From Zoroaster sp. YZ-2022 (Eukaryota; Echinodermata; Asteroidea; Forcipulatida; Zoroasteridae): DNA of 64,000 nucleotides. Below, one piece after another: positions 22,761 to 33,269 of this stretch. Location of the stretch: positions 40,309,004 to 40,373,003 of the forward strand of contig CM055821.1 of the NCBI GenBank assembly GCA_029582265.1, given 5' to 3'. The notes below the pieces were generated by a model that ran no database searches, had not been told where the DNA came from, and was given only the letters and a program-made list of their open reading frames with translations. The position numbers were made by a program, and so were the translations under genes. Every line of letters starts with the position of its first letter. Within the stretch, counting starts at the first letter, position 1.

Positions 22761-23687
22761 TCATTTTGTGTTCCAACTTGTGTACATGGCGTTTCCTCCT
22801 GCAGTTTCTATGTGCCTCTTCAGATAATTGTCTCCAGCGTTGATGCGGAAACGAAGGGCTGACCTGAAGTTTCCATCATTTTCCGTGGATGTGTTGGCGA
22901 TGTTGGCGATACTGCCGCTGTCTCGGTGACCACGAAATGAAATTTCCTGCCTTCCCAAAAAGAGCACAGTTTCAATCATAGGTCTGATACGCTGTCTATT
23001 GGTTATTATTTGTTGTTGTCTTGTGTTGTCAAGTTGATTGTCAATGCTTGGTACCTTGTTGGTCACAACCTTGAGAAACATCTGACATGAGTTGACAGCA
23101 TCAGCATGATACTTTGCACTGTTGTGCTTGTTGAAGACTTCAATTGCGTCTTTGTATTTGTTAAAGGGAGTGCTTACTAAGGTTTTTAATATTTGATTGC
23201 CGTGTGCTCCGGCAGATTCAGGGGCAAAGATGAGACATGGTTTGCAGAAAACACCATTCTCTGCATCGCTGTATGCCAACCAGTTGTATCGTTTTAGCCA
23301 GCTATGTTGAAATCGTCTCCTAGAATTTGCACACTGTGGGAAGTTGAAGGAGGAATCAGGTACCCAGCAGTCTGTAATGAGGGCCAACTTTGTTTCATCG
23401 TCTAGCAATTTCCTCCCGTGCGCTTTACTGTAGTTTCCAATGTCGTACTTATTTGTGAAACCTGTACAGTTAGACCCTTCTATTATGACAGCTGTGGCAG
23501 ACTCAATTTGTTTATTGCAGTCGTCTGAGCTTTCACTGCTTCCACGCTGTGGAACGGACTTAAGGATGCCGGTGTCATCAGGGAAAGGGTCATCAGGGGT
23601 GTTTTTAGAGCTACTCTCTTTGCTTACTGGGGCAAAGCTTAATTTGGCTTGCTTCAGTTTCTTGGGTGGGGGCCCACTGGTGCTCAT
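22761..23687 (-). CDS. hAT transposase, N-terminal part with TTF-type zinc finger
   Basis: It starts MSTSGPPPKKLKQAKLSF, a basic, probably nuclear N-terminus. A TTF-type DNA-binding zinc finger follows (CWVPDSSFNFP, RRFQHSWLKRYNWLAYS, ENGVFCKPCLIF, KHNSAKYHADAV) and then the start of the DUF4371 region. It ends at a stop near 22761, where the rest of the protein continues in another frame. It is encoded on the same strand as the catalytic part and within the same 8-bp-duplicated element. Confidence 0.88.
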   Translation of the reverse strand: MSTSGPPPKKLKQAKLSFAPVSKESSSKNTPDDPFPDDTGILKSVPQRGSSESSDDCNKQIESATAVIIEGSNCTGFTNKYDIGNYSKAHGRKLLDDETKLALITDCWVPDSSFNFPQCANSRRRFQHSWLKRYNWLAYSDAENGVFCKPCLIFAPESAGAHGNQILKTLVSTPFNKYKDAIEVFNKHNSAKYHADAVNSCQMFLKVVTNKVPSIDNQLDNTRQQQIITNRQRIRPMIETVLFLGRQEISFRGHRDSGSIANIANTSTENDGNFRSALRFRINAGDNYLKRHIETAGGNAMYTSWNTK

Positions 23688-24108
23688 TCTTAATTTCTGA
23701 GAAAGTACAAATCAAAATTACACATTTTAATTTAAAATTTTTTATTTTAATGCTAGCCCTTAATTTGAATCTTTAACATGGTGTTTATTTTTTGTATTCA
23801 GTATAGGGGCATATATATATTTAGTTATAACTTATTTATAATGGATGTTCGTCAGATTGTCAATATAGGCTCAAAACAAGAAATAGGGCCCAAGTATATA
23901 TGTTAGACTTATTGCCACTCATCTGGGTTAGGCTGGTGCCCGCATGGTTTCCCCAGAATGTTGTGGTATGTTGGTGTAATCTGTGTACAGTGCTGCAAAA
24001 ACAGCCCACTGGACTTCCAATTGATTATACTTACCGATGAAGCCAATCTCTGGAGTCTGGATTGCAATTTTTCAGTAATACTCCCTCTTGATAAACATGA
24101 ACTTGAGT

Positions 24109-24458
24109 CAGTGGCGGACCGTCAGGGGGGGGGCTGGGGCAGCAGCCGTCCCCCGGCCCGGAGGGGGGGGGGGCCCGGACCCCCTCCCCAAAGAAAATGT
24201 TTTTTTTTTTTTTTTTAACATTCTGGTGGAGGGGGGTGGGGGTGGGGGGGTGGGGGTGGTTGGGGGACCGGGCCCGAGCTGGAACTTACACAAATCAACC
24301 GGGCCCTTTCTTTATTTTGAGCTCCCCTGAAAACATGAAGTGTAATCATGACGGGTCTCTCGGAAATCACGTGTGGTTAGGGAATGATGCCTGGGGGGGG
24401 GGGGGGGGCCGACCGTGCGCTCTGCCCCCCGGCCCGGCGGTAACTTGTTCCGCTACTG
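24109..24458. mobile_element. hAT MITE, 350 bp, nested in the autonomous hAT
   Basis: Ends CAGTGGCGGACC and GTTCCGCTACTG form an inverted repeat and are flanked by the exact 8-bp duplication ACTTGAGT (24101-24108, 24459-24466). The interior has long G, C and T runs and no gene. It is non-autonomous; its end sequence resembles that of the surrounding element, which may have supplied transposase. Confidence 0.94.
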
Positions 24459-25690
24459 ACTTGAGTGTATATCGTCGGCAAGATTTTTTGCTTTAAATAA
24501 TTATATAGCGGACGTTGTTGAAGAGATCATTCCGGGGCGGTGCTACCTACTTTCCATCAATGGGCGGCAAATTCAGATCCTACCGGTAATCTTTTTCTTC
24601 TTTTTTTTGCTAAAACGGTGTCACATAATAATTATTTATATACTAAACTAAAACTAAAACCCTAACCTGGGCATGTATGTGATGTGTAATTTGGAAAGGG
24701 TAGGATTGCAGGCCTTTTTAATGCCCTGCACACAGCCGAGTTAAAGAAAAATGGAGAAAAGGAAACAACACATGATAAAATAAGATTGGATCTGGTCGTT
24801 GCACCAGAGTTACATGTTCATGCATATTCATTATACATCATCTAAAAAGAAATTGTGGGTAAACAAAAATGCATTACTTTATCCTTACACTTGTCCGGCA
24901 TTCCCTTGAAAAGGGAAAAACACTTAAATTTGAAAAATGCAGGAACCACGTAAAATATATTTTAGCCCGGAAAAATTGGCACGTGGGATTCTAATGTATA
25001 TGTTAATGTTGCAAAATTAAACAATTATAGTGAGATTACATGAGACATCATAATAAAATAATATTGGAAGAAATAATAAAAAAATTCCAGTGGAATAAGA
25101 TGAAAAGGGCTGGAAAAAACATTTGCAACTTTTCTCCTCCCCTCTCTATCTCTTTTTTCCTTCTTCTTTTGTCCCTTTTTCAGGGACCCTCTTGGGGGCT
25201 CAAGCCCCCAAGCCCCCTGCTTGGGTGCGCCACTGCGTTCACTGGATTTGGTAAGGTTCCGTGTGGTACGGTGATTGCAGTGAACAGCAACGTGGTCGGA
25301 GTGGCTGTCTTTCGTGACTGTAAATGTTCGCTAATATCTGCCCAAACTGGCGGCGTTTGGAGGCTGGTTGATTGCTGTAACAATTGCACACGAGCCGTTG
25401 CAGCAGTTGTCACCTCGATGTACAGTCAGAATTCGGTGGGTTTTCAGTTCTTTTCTTCACCGCTGCCACCATGAAGTGATAGCTGTTTTATTGCTAGCTC
25501 AAGAATGGTCGGGAGACCTCTTACGTGTACAATACTACGCAGGGGGAAAATAGTCCCTAAACATATATCACAACAGTTTCTGGTCATCCACATATTTCCT
25601 TGTAATTAAACCACACGGTCACCTGTAACTACGATTATTCGAGATTTGCTGAGGAAAGAAATAAAGCACATGGTTGATTGTTCTGTTTCA

Positions 25691-26228
25691 TGGAGTGTCG
25701 TGGCCGAGCGGTCTAGCGCACCGAACTCAAGTTCTGGTGTTGCCAGCAGCAGGGTGTGGGTTCGAGCCCGGGTCGTGACACTTGTGTCCTTGAGCAAGGT
25801 ACTTAACCATAATTGCTTCGTCCTTCGGATGGGACGTAAAGCCGTAGGTCCCGTGTGTTGTATAATGCACGTAAAGTGGATTGTCGTGCGGTCTAGCGCA
25901 CTGAACTCAAGTTCTGGTGTTGCCAGCAGCAGAGTGTGGGTTCGAGCCCCGGCCGTGACACCTGTGTCCTTGAGCAAGACACTTAACCATAATTGCTTCT
26001 CTCCACAGGGTTAAATGGGTACCTGTGAAGGCAGAGATGGTTTGCTCTATATGCGCTAGAAATGACAGCAATTGAGCTGTATACTCCCAGGGGAGCTGAG
26101 ATGGTTTCAGGAATGATTTATGAGCCTTATGAGCCTTATGAGCAGGGATAATAATATAATGCGCCTTGAGCGCCATTTAGTTGGATACGTGCGCTATATA
26201 AATCTATACATTATTATTATTATTATTA
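25691..26228 (+). mobile_element. Dimeric tRNA-derived SINE with LINE-like tail
   Basis: A tRNA-Leu-like head (TGGCCGAGCGGT A box; GGTTCGAGCCC B box) is followed by a central domain with GTGTCCTTGAGCAAGGTACT. A second, 5'-shortened head and central domain start at about 25889. The tail contains GCGCCTTGAGCGCC, then GTGCGCTATATAAAT, and ends in (ATT)n at 26212-26228. TTCATGGA occurs on both flanks as a possible target duplication. The tail matches the 3' end of the LINE at 51.8-55.4 kb. Confidence 0.85.
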
Positions 26229-26889
26229 TGAATTCATGGACTCTTGTGAATCATTTGGTGCATAATTTATTGTGTGATATAACAGTAGGGAGAGACAATT
26301 AATTTCCAATCGGCGGTAAACTTCCTCCAAAACGAAGCTTGTCCCTAGCGTTTAGGTCGCTCAATACTAGGGTCCAGGACCACGTATATTTATTCGTAGT
26401 GATCAGGTCCTGTAGATAAAATAGTCCGCCACACTGCCTTGCTTTGTTTTAAATGACTTTTTCACATGGGTATGAACGTTTGCCCGATTTGTGAGGCCTG
26501 TCTTAGCCACCATACTTTGTATTAGGAGTGACGATATTGAATTTTTTTGATAGTCGATTATCGACATCATGATATCGGCCATATACGATATTATCGTCTC
26601 AATACGCGGATTTGTTTAAATATATGAAAAAATGTATGTATTGAACATTAGTGACATTGGACACTGATATATGAACTACTTTTACATGCAAGTTCTACGA
26701 GGAAGTTGCATAGGTAATACACAGTTACTCCAAACAGTCGCTCCAAAACGAGCTGAGTTCTTCGATTTTTGCCACTCGGTGCGACAAACATTTCATAAAA
26801 AAACTCACTGTGATGTCCATAAACAAACTCATGGTTTATAATGCCTACAGCCTCCATCCCAGAGCTGATATGAAAATGAACAGGCAATT
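26229..26889. other. No gene recognised
   Basis: Non-coding sequence between the SINE and the degenerate G/T block. Bases near 26530-26605 have ATATCG/CGATAT-rich stretches like the ends of the hAT-type MITEs, but no TAGGCTTGGGC terminus was found. Confidence 0.4.
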
Positions 26890-27900
26890 GATTGATGGTT
26901 TGTCGGTTTTTCGGTTTTCAGTTTTCGGTTTTATTGGCTCCTGTTTACCCAGTTCCCGGGTTCCCAGTTTCCCGATTTCAGGTTTCAGTATTTTGTTTTT
27001 TTTGTTTCCGGGTTACTGGGTTTCTGGGTTCCTGGGTTCTCGGGACCCAGGATTCTAGGGTCCCCAGTTTCCCAGTTCCCTGGTTTCCTTGTTTTTGTTT
27101 TTTGGGTTTTGGGTTTTGAGGTATTTTAAGTTTTTCTGTTTTGGCTCCTGGTTCCCGGTTTTGCGGGTTCCCAGGTTATCTAGTTCCTGAGTTCCTGGGT
27201 TCCTGGTTTCCCGGATTCAGGGTTTTTTTTCTTTCGGTTTTTTGGTTCCTGGGTTTTTCCGTTTTGCGTTTTTCAGTTTCTCAATTTCCAAGTTCCAAGT
27301 TTCCGGTTCCACGGTTTCAGTTTCCCAGGGTCCCCGGTTCCCCGAATTCCCAGTTCCCCAGTTTCCCAGTTTTGGTTTTGTTGGTTTTTTGGTTTTTAGG
27401 TTTCGTTTTTTTAGCTCCTGCTTCCCGGGTTCCCAGGTTTCCAGGTTCCTAATTCCACAGTTCCCTGAATTCTCGGTTCCCCAGTTTCCTGGTTTCCTGT
27501 TTCCCAGTTTACCAGTTTCAGGTTTTGGTTTTTTTGGTTTGTCGCTTTTTCGGTTTTTTGCTTTACCCAGTTCCCAGGTTCCCGGTTTCAGTTTTTTGGT
27601 TTTTCAGTATTTTGGTTTTTTGGGTTGTCGGGTCCCCGGGTTCTAGGGTCTCCAGTTTCCTGGTTGTCCGGTTTCCTTGTTTTTGTTTTTTGGGTTTTTT
27701 CGGTTTTTAGGTTTTCAGGTTTCTGTTTTCTGTTTTTGTTCCTAGTTCCTAGTTCACTGGTTCTTGAGTTTCCAAGTTCCAGTTCCCCAGTTTCAGGTTT
27801 TGGTTTTGTAGTTTTAGGTTTTCTATTTTTCAGTTTTCTGGGTTCCGGGTTCCGCTTGCCCGGGTTTCTGGGTTGTCGGGTCCCAGTTACAGGGCCCCCA
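26890..27900. repeat. Degenerate G/T- and C/T-rich low-complexity block
   Basis: About 1 kb is built from short variants of GGTTCCCAGTTTCC, GGGTTCC and GGTTTTT, with almost no A. A longer phrase starting at TTGGCTCCTG recurs irregularly at about 26936, 27142 and, as variants, 27408 and 27735. Because A is rare and stops need A, all + frames stay open and give false Phe/Pro/Gly/Ser-rich proteins. Confidence 0.85.
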
Positions 27901-28539
27901 GATTTTGCTCAAAATCTCCCAAAATATCATTTCCAATCCTCACTTCACTACACTTTCCTCTCCTTGAGTAGATCCTCTGTCATCTTTTAAAGGAAAATCT
28001 GTGAAATTTGTCATATTTGGATAGAAAACGTGGCGGGTTGTATTCTACATTCTTTTCATGCAAAGAAATATATTATTTGACAAAATGTTAATAGCAGTTT
28101 TACACATTTCAAAGTTTTAAAGTACTTTTTGCAAACATTTTAACCACCTTCCATATTGATCTTTCAGGAATATTGATTAAAAGTTTTTAGAGCTTCTCCA
28201 AATTTATTTCAAAATGTAAAAAAAAACTTTTTCAAGATTAAAAACAATTTTACATCCATCTGGAATAACATGAAGCATGATTTAACTTTTTTCTTTCGTA
28301 TATAATTTCTGTGCCCCCATAAACTTCCAGTTTGGGGGTGAGTCATTACACCAACATCAATTTCATGACCAAAATTCTGTGTGTCTCAAAAACAGCACTC
28401 AAGACGTCCACACGTATAAACATGTATTGAAATTCAGCATTTTACAAGATAATCCTTCACTGAAACATCAAACTTCTAACTTCATTTGTAAGTTACTGTC
28501 CAGTTGATTATATAAATTTAGGTGCATCATTTAGGGTAA

Positions 28540-28800
28540 ATGGTAGCCCCATTCTAGGGCCAATAAACTGGACTCCCTCTGTATCCTTGGCCCCTAACCC
28601 CACATGTACAAAAAAGTGTCTGCTTGGTCAAGGTTACCTAATCACTAAAGTTTAGGTTGCAATAATTAGCAAATCAAAAGTTGAAAAAAAGAAAAATCGC
28701 CTATTTTTTTGTACATGTGGGGTTATGGCCAAGGAGATACGGAGGGCACAATGGAGGGATTCCATTGTACATGCCCTAGAATGGAGCTAGGTCATATAGG
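28540..28800. mobile_element. Inverted-repeat MITE
   Basis: Arms of about 80 bp, including CCATTCTAGGGC, GTATCCTTGGCC and CCCCACATGTACAAAA, face each other at about 28550-28620 and 28705-28790. A degraded relative is at about 45427-45520. No target duplication was resolved. Confidence 0.6.
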
Positions 28801-29600
28801 TAAATGGAGGATTTGTCAACTGTACTACACTACACTGTACTATTTCTGAGGTTACTTTTTACTTTGACATGTTTGACATACATGATACACTGACAGTACT
28901 ATTAGTAATAAAATTTAACCTGCTCACCTCGTAGAATGGCTAGTTTTGTAAACAGAAAAGTGAAGTATGGTTTCTATTAGTTACTTGAAGCCTAGCTAGG
29001 AAGTAGTTTTTTAAATTTCACGTTTATTATCAAATTAGACGATTGCTCAAAGAAATGAGCTGTCCCGCGTCTTTTCAAAATTTTTGGAGCGCGTTTGAAA
29101 ACAATATAGACATTGGTATAATGAAATATGCAAAGAATTTCACGTTTCGCCGATATCTGATTGGAAACAACAAGTAGACAAAAACTCCAAAGGATTAGGA
29201 ACAGCATAAATTATTATAATGATCTCAACGGTTACATTTCGGTAGCTGGAAAAGACTACAATAATTCACATCGATACGTTGAATATCATAACGCGTATGA
29301 TAAAATCATTTAAAACCGCTAGATTGATGGAGTTTAATATTGATCGTCGAATTTCTTAATTTTCCTTTACGCGACTCACACACCTTGCATGACGAGATGA
29401 GAATCGTATCCTCGTAGGTTGTGAAACATAACTGGGATAAATGTTTCGTCTGGTTTCAGACTTAGTTGAATATTACACTCGCTATGCGCTGCGCCTCGAT
29501 ATTTTCCAGTCACGTGACAATGATCGAATACTTTCTTGTGACCTTTGTATAAAAAAAATCACAAATCCGACACTTGCTAGCTTTTTTATAGTTTTCTTTA

Positions 29601-30500
29601 TCAAAATTCGTCATAAAACTTTTTTTTTGAAACTTTTTTTTTGTAATATTTTAACAAATCAATGATCTTGAATTTTTCTTTGACAATCTCATCTAAAAAG
29701 TGTTTAGCGGCATCTTCTCTAAACATATTGTGCGATATAATTTTACCGTCGCATCGCACAATCACGTACGAATACCCACAAACGATGTGATCTTGAAACT
29801 TTTCAGTATTTTTTCTCACATCAAGCCCGTTGTCGTCAGTCTTTTCAAGTATACATTCAAAGTCCGCGTATATAACAAAAGGAACTTTCATCTTTTTTTG
29901 ATATTTTTAAATCTCATCGTATCATTCTTTCCCTCGATTGGCACCTTATAGATAGTCGGTCCGTACTCAGATTCATCGCAATTTAATATATGATCTTTTA
30001 ACAAGTCTTCTCTTGTATAACCGTGAAAACATATATCGCAAAAATGTTTTTTATCCTTGTTTTTTGTTTGATAGCAAAGTAATGGACTTAAATCCTTAAT
30101 AAAAACGTAGTGTGATTTAATTCCTTCTTTTTCGTCTTTAATGAATCAATAATAAATGTATACGTCTCATATCATTTGGTTGCTTACTACGATAGCAAAG
30201 TTGTAATGTTTTGTCTTCGTAAAATATAACGTTTATCGCCAACTTGTTTTGTTGTTCTACTTTTTGATTTGATCGATCGGGTTGGAAAATCGATACCCTC
30301 AAAATTTAATCAGTCTTCTTTCGGATAGATAGAAGGTCTTTCCCAATGTATTTTTTTTCTTTTTTTCTTTTTCTTTTTTGATTTTTTTTCTTCCTTTTTC
30401 CGCATAATAACGAGCGCAACGTAACGCCCATCGAAAACATTCCGTCGTCTTTGTTTTTTACGTTAATGCACGCTTGTTTATTTTCCATCCACTTGTCTAA
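29601..30500 (-). pseudogene. Family B (protein-primed-type) DNA polymerase, N-terminal fragment
   Basis: The region 30306-30488 contains NKQACINVKNKDDGMFSMGV, a segment typical of the N-terminus of these polymerases. Near 29970-30060 is a zinc-finger-like CDICFHGYTREDLL segment ending in HILNC. The frame 29601-29891 has the exonuclease I box YADFECILEK. The usual later Cys/His segment and the polymerase motifs (SLYP, YCDTD-like) are missing, as the frame ends at 29601 beside unrelated AT-rich DNA. Segments lie in different frames with stops between. Such polymerases occur in Polintons and related animal DNA elements. Confidence 0.75.
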
Positions 30501-30520
30501 AATGTTGACGTTTTGAAATT

Positions 30521-30799
30521 TTATAATCTAAACTTACAATACGATCTACCTTTCAAACGTATCATTTCACCTTGTCTTGTTTCTAAAAGTTTAACGTGAG
30601 TTATAAATTCAGTAATCGGTAAATTATATGGTAGAGTTCCATCTTCTGAAATAACTCTAATTACTTCTTTATCAGTTTCTATTACTGTCTCTATTTTTTG
30701 GCTACGTTGATCTGGTAAAGGTGGTAACTTTCGACTTGTTTCTCCACGAAGAGGTGTTTTATCGATAAGAACATTTGGTGTTAATGGTCTTTGTGGCAC
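30521..30799 (-). CDS. Unrecognised ORF of the Polinton-like element
   Basis: A 92-residue frame with a Pro/Arg-rich first half (TPLRGETSRKLPPLPDQ) and a charged second half (LETRQGEMIRLKGRSYC). It lies between the polymerase and the coiled-coil ORF on the same strand. The frame is open upstream of its ATG to about 30840, so it could be the C-terminal part of the neighbouring ORF after a frameshift. No known domain was recognised. Confidence 0.45.
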   Translation of the reverse strand: MPQRPLTPNVLIDKTPLRGETSRKLPPLPDQRSQKIETVIETDKEVIRVISEDGTLPYNLPITEFITHVKLLETRQGEMIRLKGRSYCKFRL

Positions 30800-30843
30800 T
30801 TCTATAGCCTTGTTTGCCGCTTCTAATGCTTCATCTAAAACAT

Positions 30844-31458
30844 CTATTGTATTTTTTTTGATAAGCTTTTTAATGTAAAGTCACGTACACCCAACTGGTT
30901 TCTAACAAAATCAGTACCGCCATGATTGGCTATTCTGGCTCTAGTGACTATCGTACTTAGTGCAACAAATTTATAATCGTCACCCACATACGTTAACATT
31001 ACATCATCGTAATAAAAACCATCTGACAGACGATGAAAACGTTCGTATTGAGGTAATTTGTTTAATTCATAACCATTGTCTATTATTACCTCCTTAATAA
31101 ATTTATCAGCCTTATCAGACGTTAGTTTCGCTTCTCGATTTAATTCCGAGGCGTCTTTTCTTCTTTCTAGTAATCTTTCTAATCTTTCTAAATTTTCTCT
31201 TTCTTCTATTTCTTGTTGATATTCTTCTTCTATTTCCCGAAATTCAGCCACCGTTTCTACGATACAACAAGTTTTGATGATTTTATTATATTTTTTATAT
31301 ACGGCCTCGCGCTCGTTTCTCTCTTTTAAAATTTCTTTTTGAATGTCGTCTATTTTTTGTAAACGAAACGCGTTAACGTTTAAATCTTGGACATTGTTAG
31401 AAGTATCTACAGAGGATAAAATTGGATAAACTCTCGTTGTTTCTGTAGGGGCACTCAT
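30844..31458 (-). CDS. Coiled-coil ORF of the Polinton-like element
   Basis: A 204-residue protein starting MSAPTETTRVYPILSSVD. Residues 30-60 (NAFRLQKIDDIQKEILKERN) resemble the start of hypothetical proteins that accompany such polymerases in animal genomes. A Glu-rich coiled coil follows (residues about 70-120), then YERFHRLSDGFYYDDVMLTY. The family members I know of usually have a hydrophobic segment after the first helix, which is absent here. Function unknown; the recollection of relatives is not verified. Confidence 0.6.
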   Translation of the reverse strand: MSAPTETTRVYPILSSVDTSNNVQDLNVNAFRLQKIDDIQKEILKERNEREAVYKKYNKIIKTCCIVETVAEFREIEEEYQQEIEERENLERLERLLERRKDASELNREAKLTSDKADKFIKEVIIDNGYELNKLPQYERFHRLSDGFYYDDVMLTYVGDDYKFVALSTIVTRARIANHGGTDFVRNQLGVRDFTLKSLSKKIQ

Positions 31459-31480
31459 TATTCTATTAATAATAAAAGAT

Positions 31481-31693
31481 TTAAAAAAACGGAAAACTAT
31501 TAATTTTTATATCGTAACAGATTCCAGTTTCTAGAGAGCCAAAAAAGATTGCTTGTGTAAAAACTTTTCTATTGTAGTCGGTGTTTTCTATTTTGAAGCA
31601 GATTCCACATTCTAAATGCTTTGCTTCATTATCACCAAAATAAAATTTTTGACTAAAATCTTCTTCTAGAAAAAAAAATCGGGTCCTTCCCAC
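31481..31693 (-). CDS. Small ORF, second copy of a repeated domain
   Basis: A 70-residue frame with the pattern EAKHLECGICFK, KVFTQAIFFGSLETGICYDI, KINSFP. The region directly upstream (about 31700-31860, - strand) encodes a diverged copy with QHLEYEISYK, KKVFVQASFFGAENTGICFN, IKIKSLP. The order HLE-x-I-x(2)-K, KVFxQAxFFG, TGIC, IKI is shared, so this is a tandem domain duplication. Function unknown; a structural protein is possible given the neighbours. Confidence 0.5.
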   Translation of the reverse strand: MGRTRFFFLEEDFSQKFYFGDNEAKHLECGICFKIENTDYNRKVFTQAIFFGSLETGICYDIKINSFPFF

Positions 31694-31699
31694 GGGTAA

Positions 31700-31860
31700 A
31701 TTTCACGTTTTGAAACGCTAACGGTAAACTTTTTATTTTTATATTGAAACAGATTCCAGTGTTTTCAGCGCCGAAAAAGCTCGCTTGTACAAAAACTTTT
31801 TTATCTCGAGTTTTGTAGGAAATTTCGTATTCTAAATGTTGCGATTCTTCGTTAAAAATT
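31700..31860 (-). CDS. First copy of the repeated HLE/FFG/TGIC domain (partial)
   Basis: Open on the - strand and parallel in motif order to 31481-31693. The two copies are separated by a short segment and may form one protein. A T-run near 31857-31870 breaks the frame at its N-terminal side. Confidence 0.45.
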
Positions 31861-32011
31861 TTTTTTTTTATCTCGAGCTGGAGAAGGAATATGATATACG
31901 TTGACTACAAAATTGCGCGTTACCGAATGCGAATAAAGACCGTCGACTTTCATAAATTTTACAAAAATTGAACAGTACGTCGGTGATACATCGAACATGA
32001 AAAAGGGTAGT

Positions 32012-32242
32012 TTAAGCACACCGTGCCATCCGAGTATAATGTTTAATTAAATGTTTAACTAAATTTATTAACGGTATCGTTTGTATAATTTCATTCGGTT
32101 CGATAAATCCGTGACGTTCGTAAATAAAGGGATCAGTGATAAAGTTGTTGTTGATGTTGGCTGTCGATGCCGCTTCTTCGACTAGGGCCGTAAATACTCG
32201 CCGTTTATATATTAAACACATTAATGTTTTATTTAATTTCAA
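32012..32242 (-). CDS. Unrecognised ORF of the Polinton-like element
   Basis: A 76-residue frame containing LVEEAASTANINNNFITDPF and a helical C-terminus (IIQTIPLINLVKHLIKHY). It is preceded by more open sequence in other frames (32243-32690) that starts at an ATG near 32687 with an E-rich segment. No family recognised. Confidence 0.35.
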   Translation of the reverse strand: MKLNKTLMCLIYKRRVFTALVEEAASTANINNNFITDPFIYERHGFIEPNEIIQTIPLINLVKHLIKHYTRMARCA

Positions 32243-32879
32243 CGGTTAAAATAACCGGCATACCGTGATTATTTATGTCTCTTTCCGATAGAATCTTTAA
32301 TTTGAAAAGTCAATTCGTTTAAAAGTACCGGTTTTAAGATTTTTTTCGCAACGGATTAGAATATTCCATCCACATATTTTCGCTTTAGAAATTTGATCGC
32401 AATGAATGTATATTATTTTAAAAGGCTGCAAATCAAGTTTTTTCCTTCGTGCTCTCCATAGCTAGATAATCATTCGCAAACCCGAGTAAATTAGCTAAAC
32501 CCGCTGAAAATTTAATTTTTCGATTTTGTTGAGTAATATTTATAAAGATTTTACCGAACTTTTCATCGACGACGAACGTAATCCAAGGAGTGTTTTTAAG
32601 ACAATGTTGATAATTTCTTTTATGTTATAAAGTCCGGGTTCGATAAACTCGACCTCTTCTTCTTGTTGCTGTTCATTTCTTTTCATTTATCGTAGTACGA
32701 TGTCGAAATATTTTTGATTTTGTACGTACGTTATAATAAAACCCGACAATGTTAACGCTCTTTAAAGAAATGGTGAGCTTACCGTCATGATTATCGATTG
32801 TATTATTTAATGAGATTGTATTATTTAAATTTTAGTTTCGATCGTATGATACATTTTTATATTTAAAATTTATAATTTT

Positions 32880-33268
32880 ATATTTGTATTATAATAAAAT
32901 GTCGATTCCGCAAGCATTTCGGAGTAATTTATTAAAACGGGAACACTTTTTTTTTTTTTGGGGGGGGGGGGGTTTGTAGAGTAGATTTGACGAGGCGATA
33001 GGTTTGGTTGATGACGTCATCGATGTTTGATGACGTCATAGAGGTGGTTGTTGAAAAGAAAAAGAATTGCTGTGTGGTAGTAGGGAGATGTTGAGGGAAA
33101 AAAAGAATATAGACGAGAGAAAATATGAAAGGTGAATGATGTGAAAAAAAGTTGTTGAGGTTTGATTGTATTGTTATTAGATTTTAGAATTAGAAAAAAA
33201 GATATTGTTTTTTATCGATAAAAAATTTAAATAACGAATTTATATTATGTAGATTAATATTAAAAGAG
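32880..33268. promoter_or_regulatory. Divergent intergenic region with two CRE-type palindromes
   Basis: TGACGTCA occurs at 33012-33019 and 33031-33038, each inside the longer phrase TGATGACGTCAT, 19 bp apart. It sits between the leftward genes (below 32690) and the rightward frame starting near 33270. TGACGTCA is the established CREB/ATF site. A T-run then G-run (32947-32972) lies just left. A shared bidirectional promoter is inference. Confidence 0.5.
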
Positions 33269-33269
33269 G

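Larger units (their letters stand above)
20612..25235. mobile_element. Complete autonomous hAT element, 4624 bp
   Basis: The left end reads CAACGGCGCACCC and the right end GGGTGCGCCACTG, an inverted repeat with two mismatches. Immediately outside both ends is CGTTCACT (20604-20611 and 25236-25243), the 8-bp duplication diagnostic of hAT. The element carries a hAT transposase on the - strand, a tRNA-derived SINE (20930-21003) and a second, shorter hAT MITE (24109-24458). It interrupts the GC-richer block upstream of the Gypsy gag. Confidence 0.9.

Noticed and set aside
24088..24496. Gly- and Pro-rich frames in 24.1-24.5 kb
   Set aside because: Produced by G and C homopolymers inside the hAT MITE.
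25691..25780. tRNA-Leu gene
   Set aside because: A and B boxes are present, but it is followed by a SINE central domain and LINE-type tail and is repeated downstream; it is a SINE head.
26890..27990. Phe/Pro/Gly-rich open frames on the + strand
   Set aside because: The block nearly lacks A, so stop codons are rare by composition. There is no start context, domain or consistent frame.
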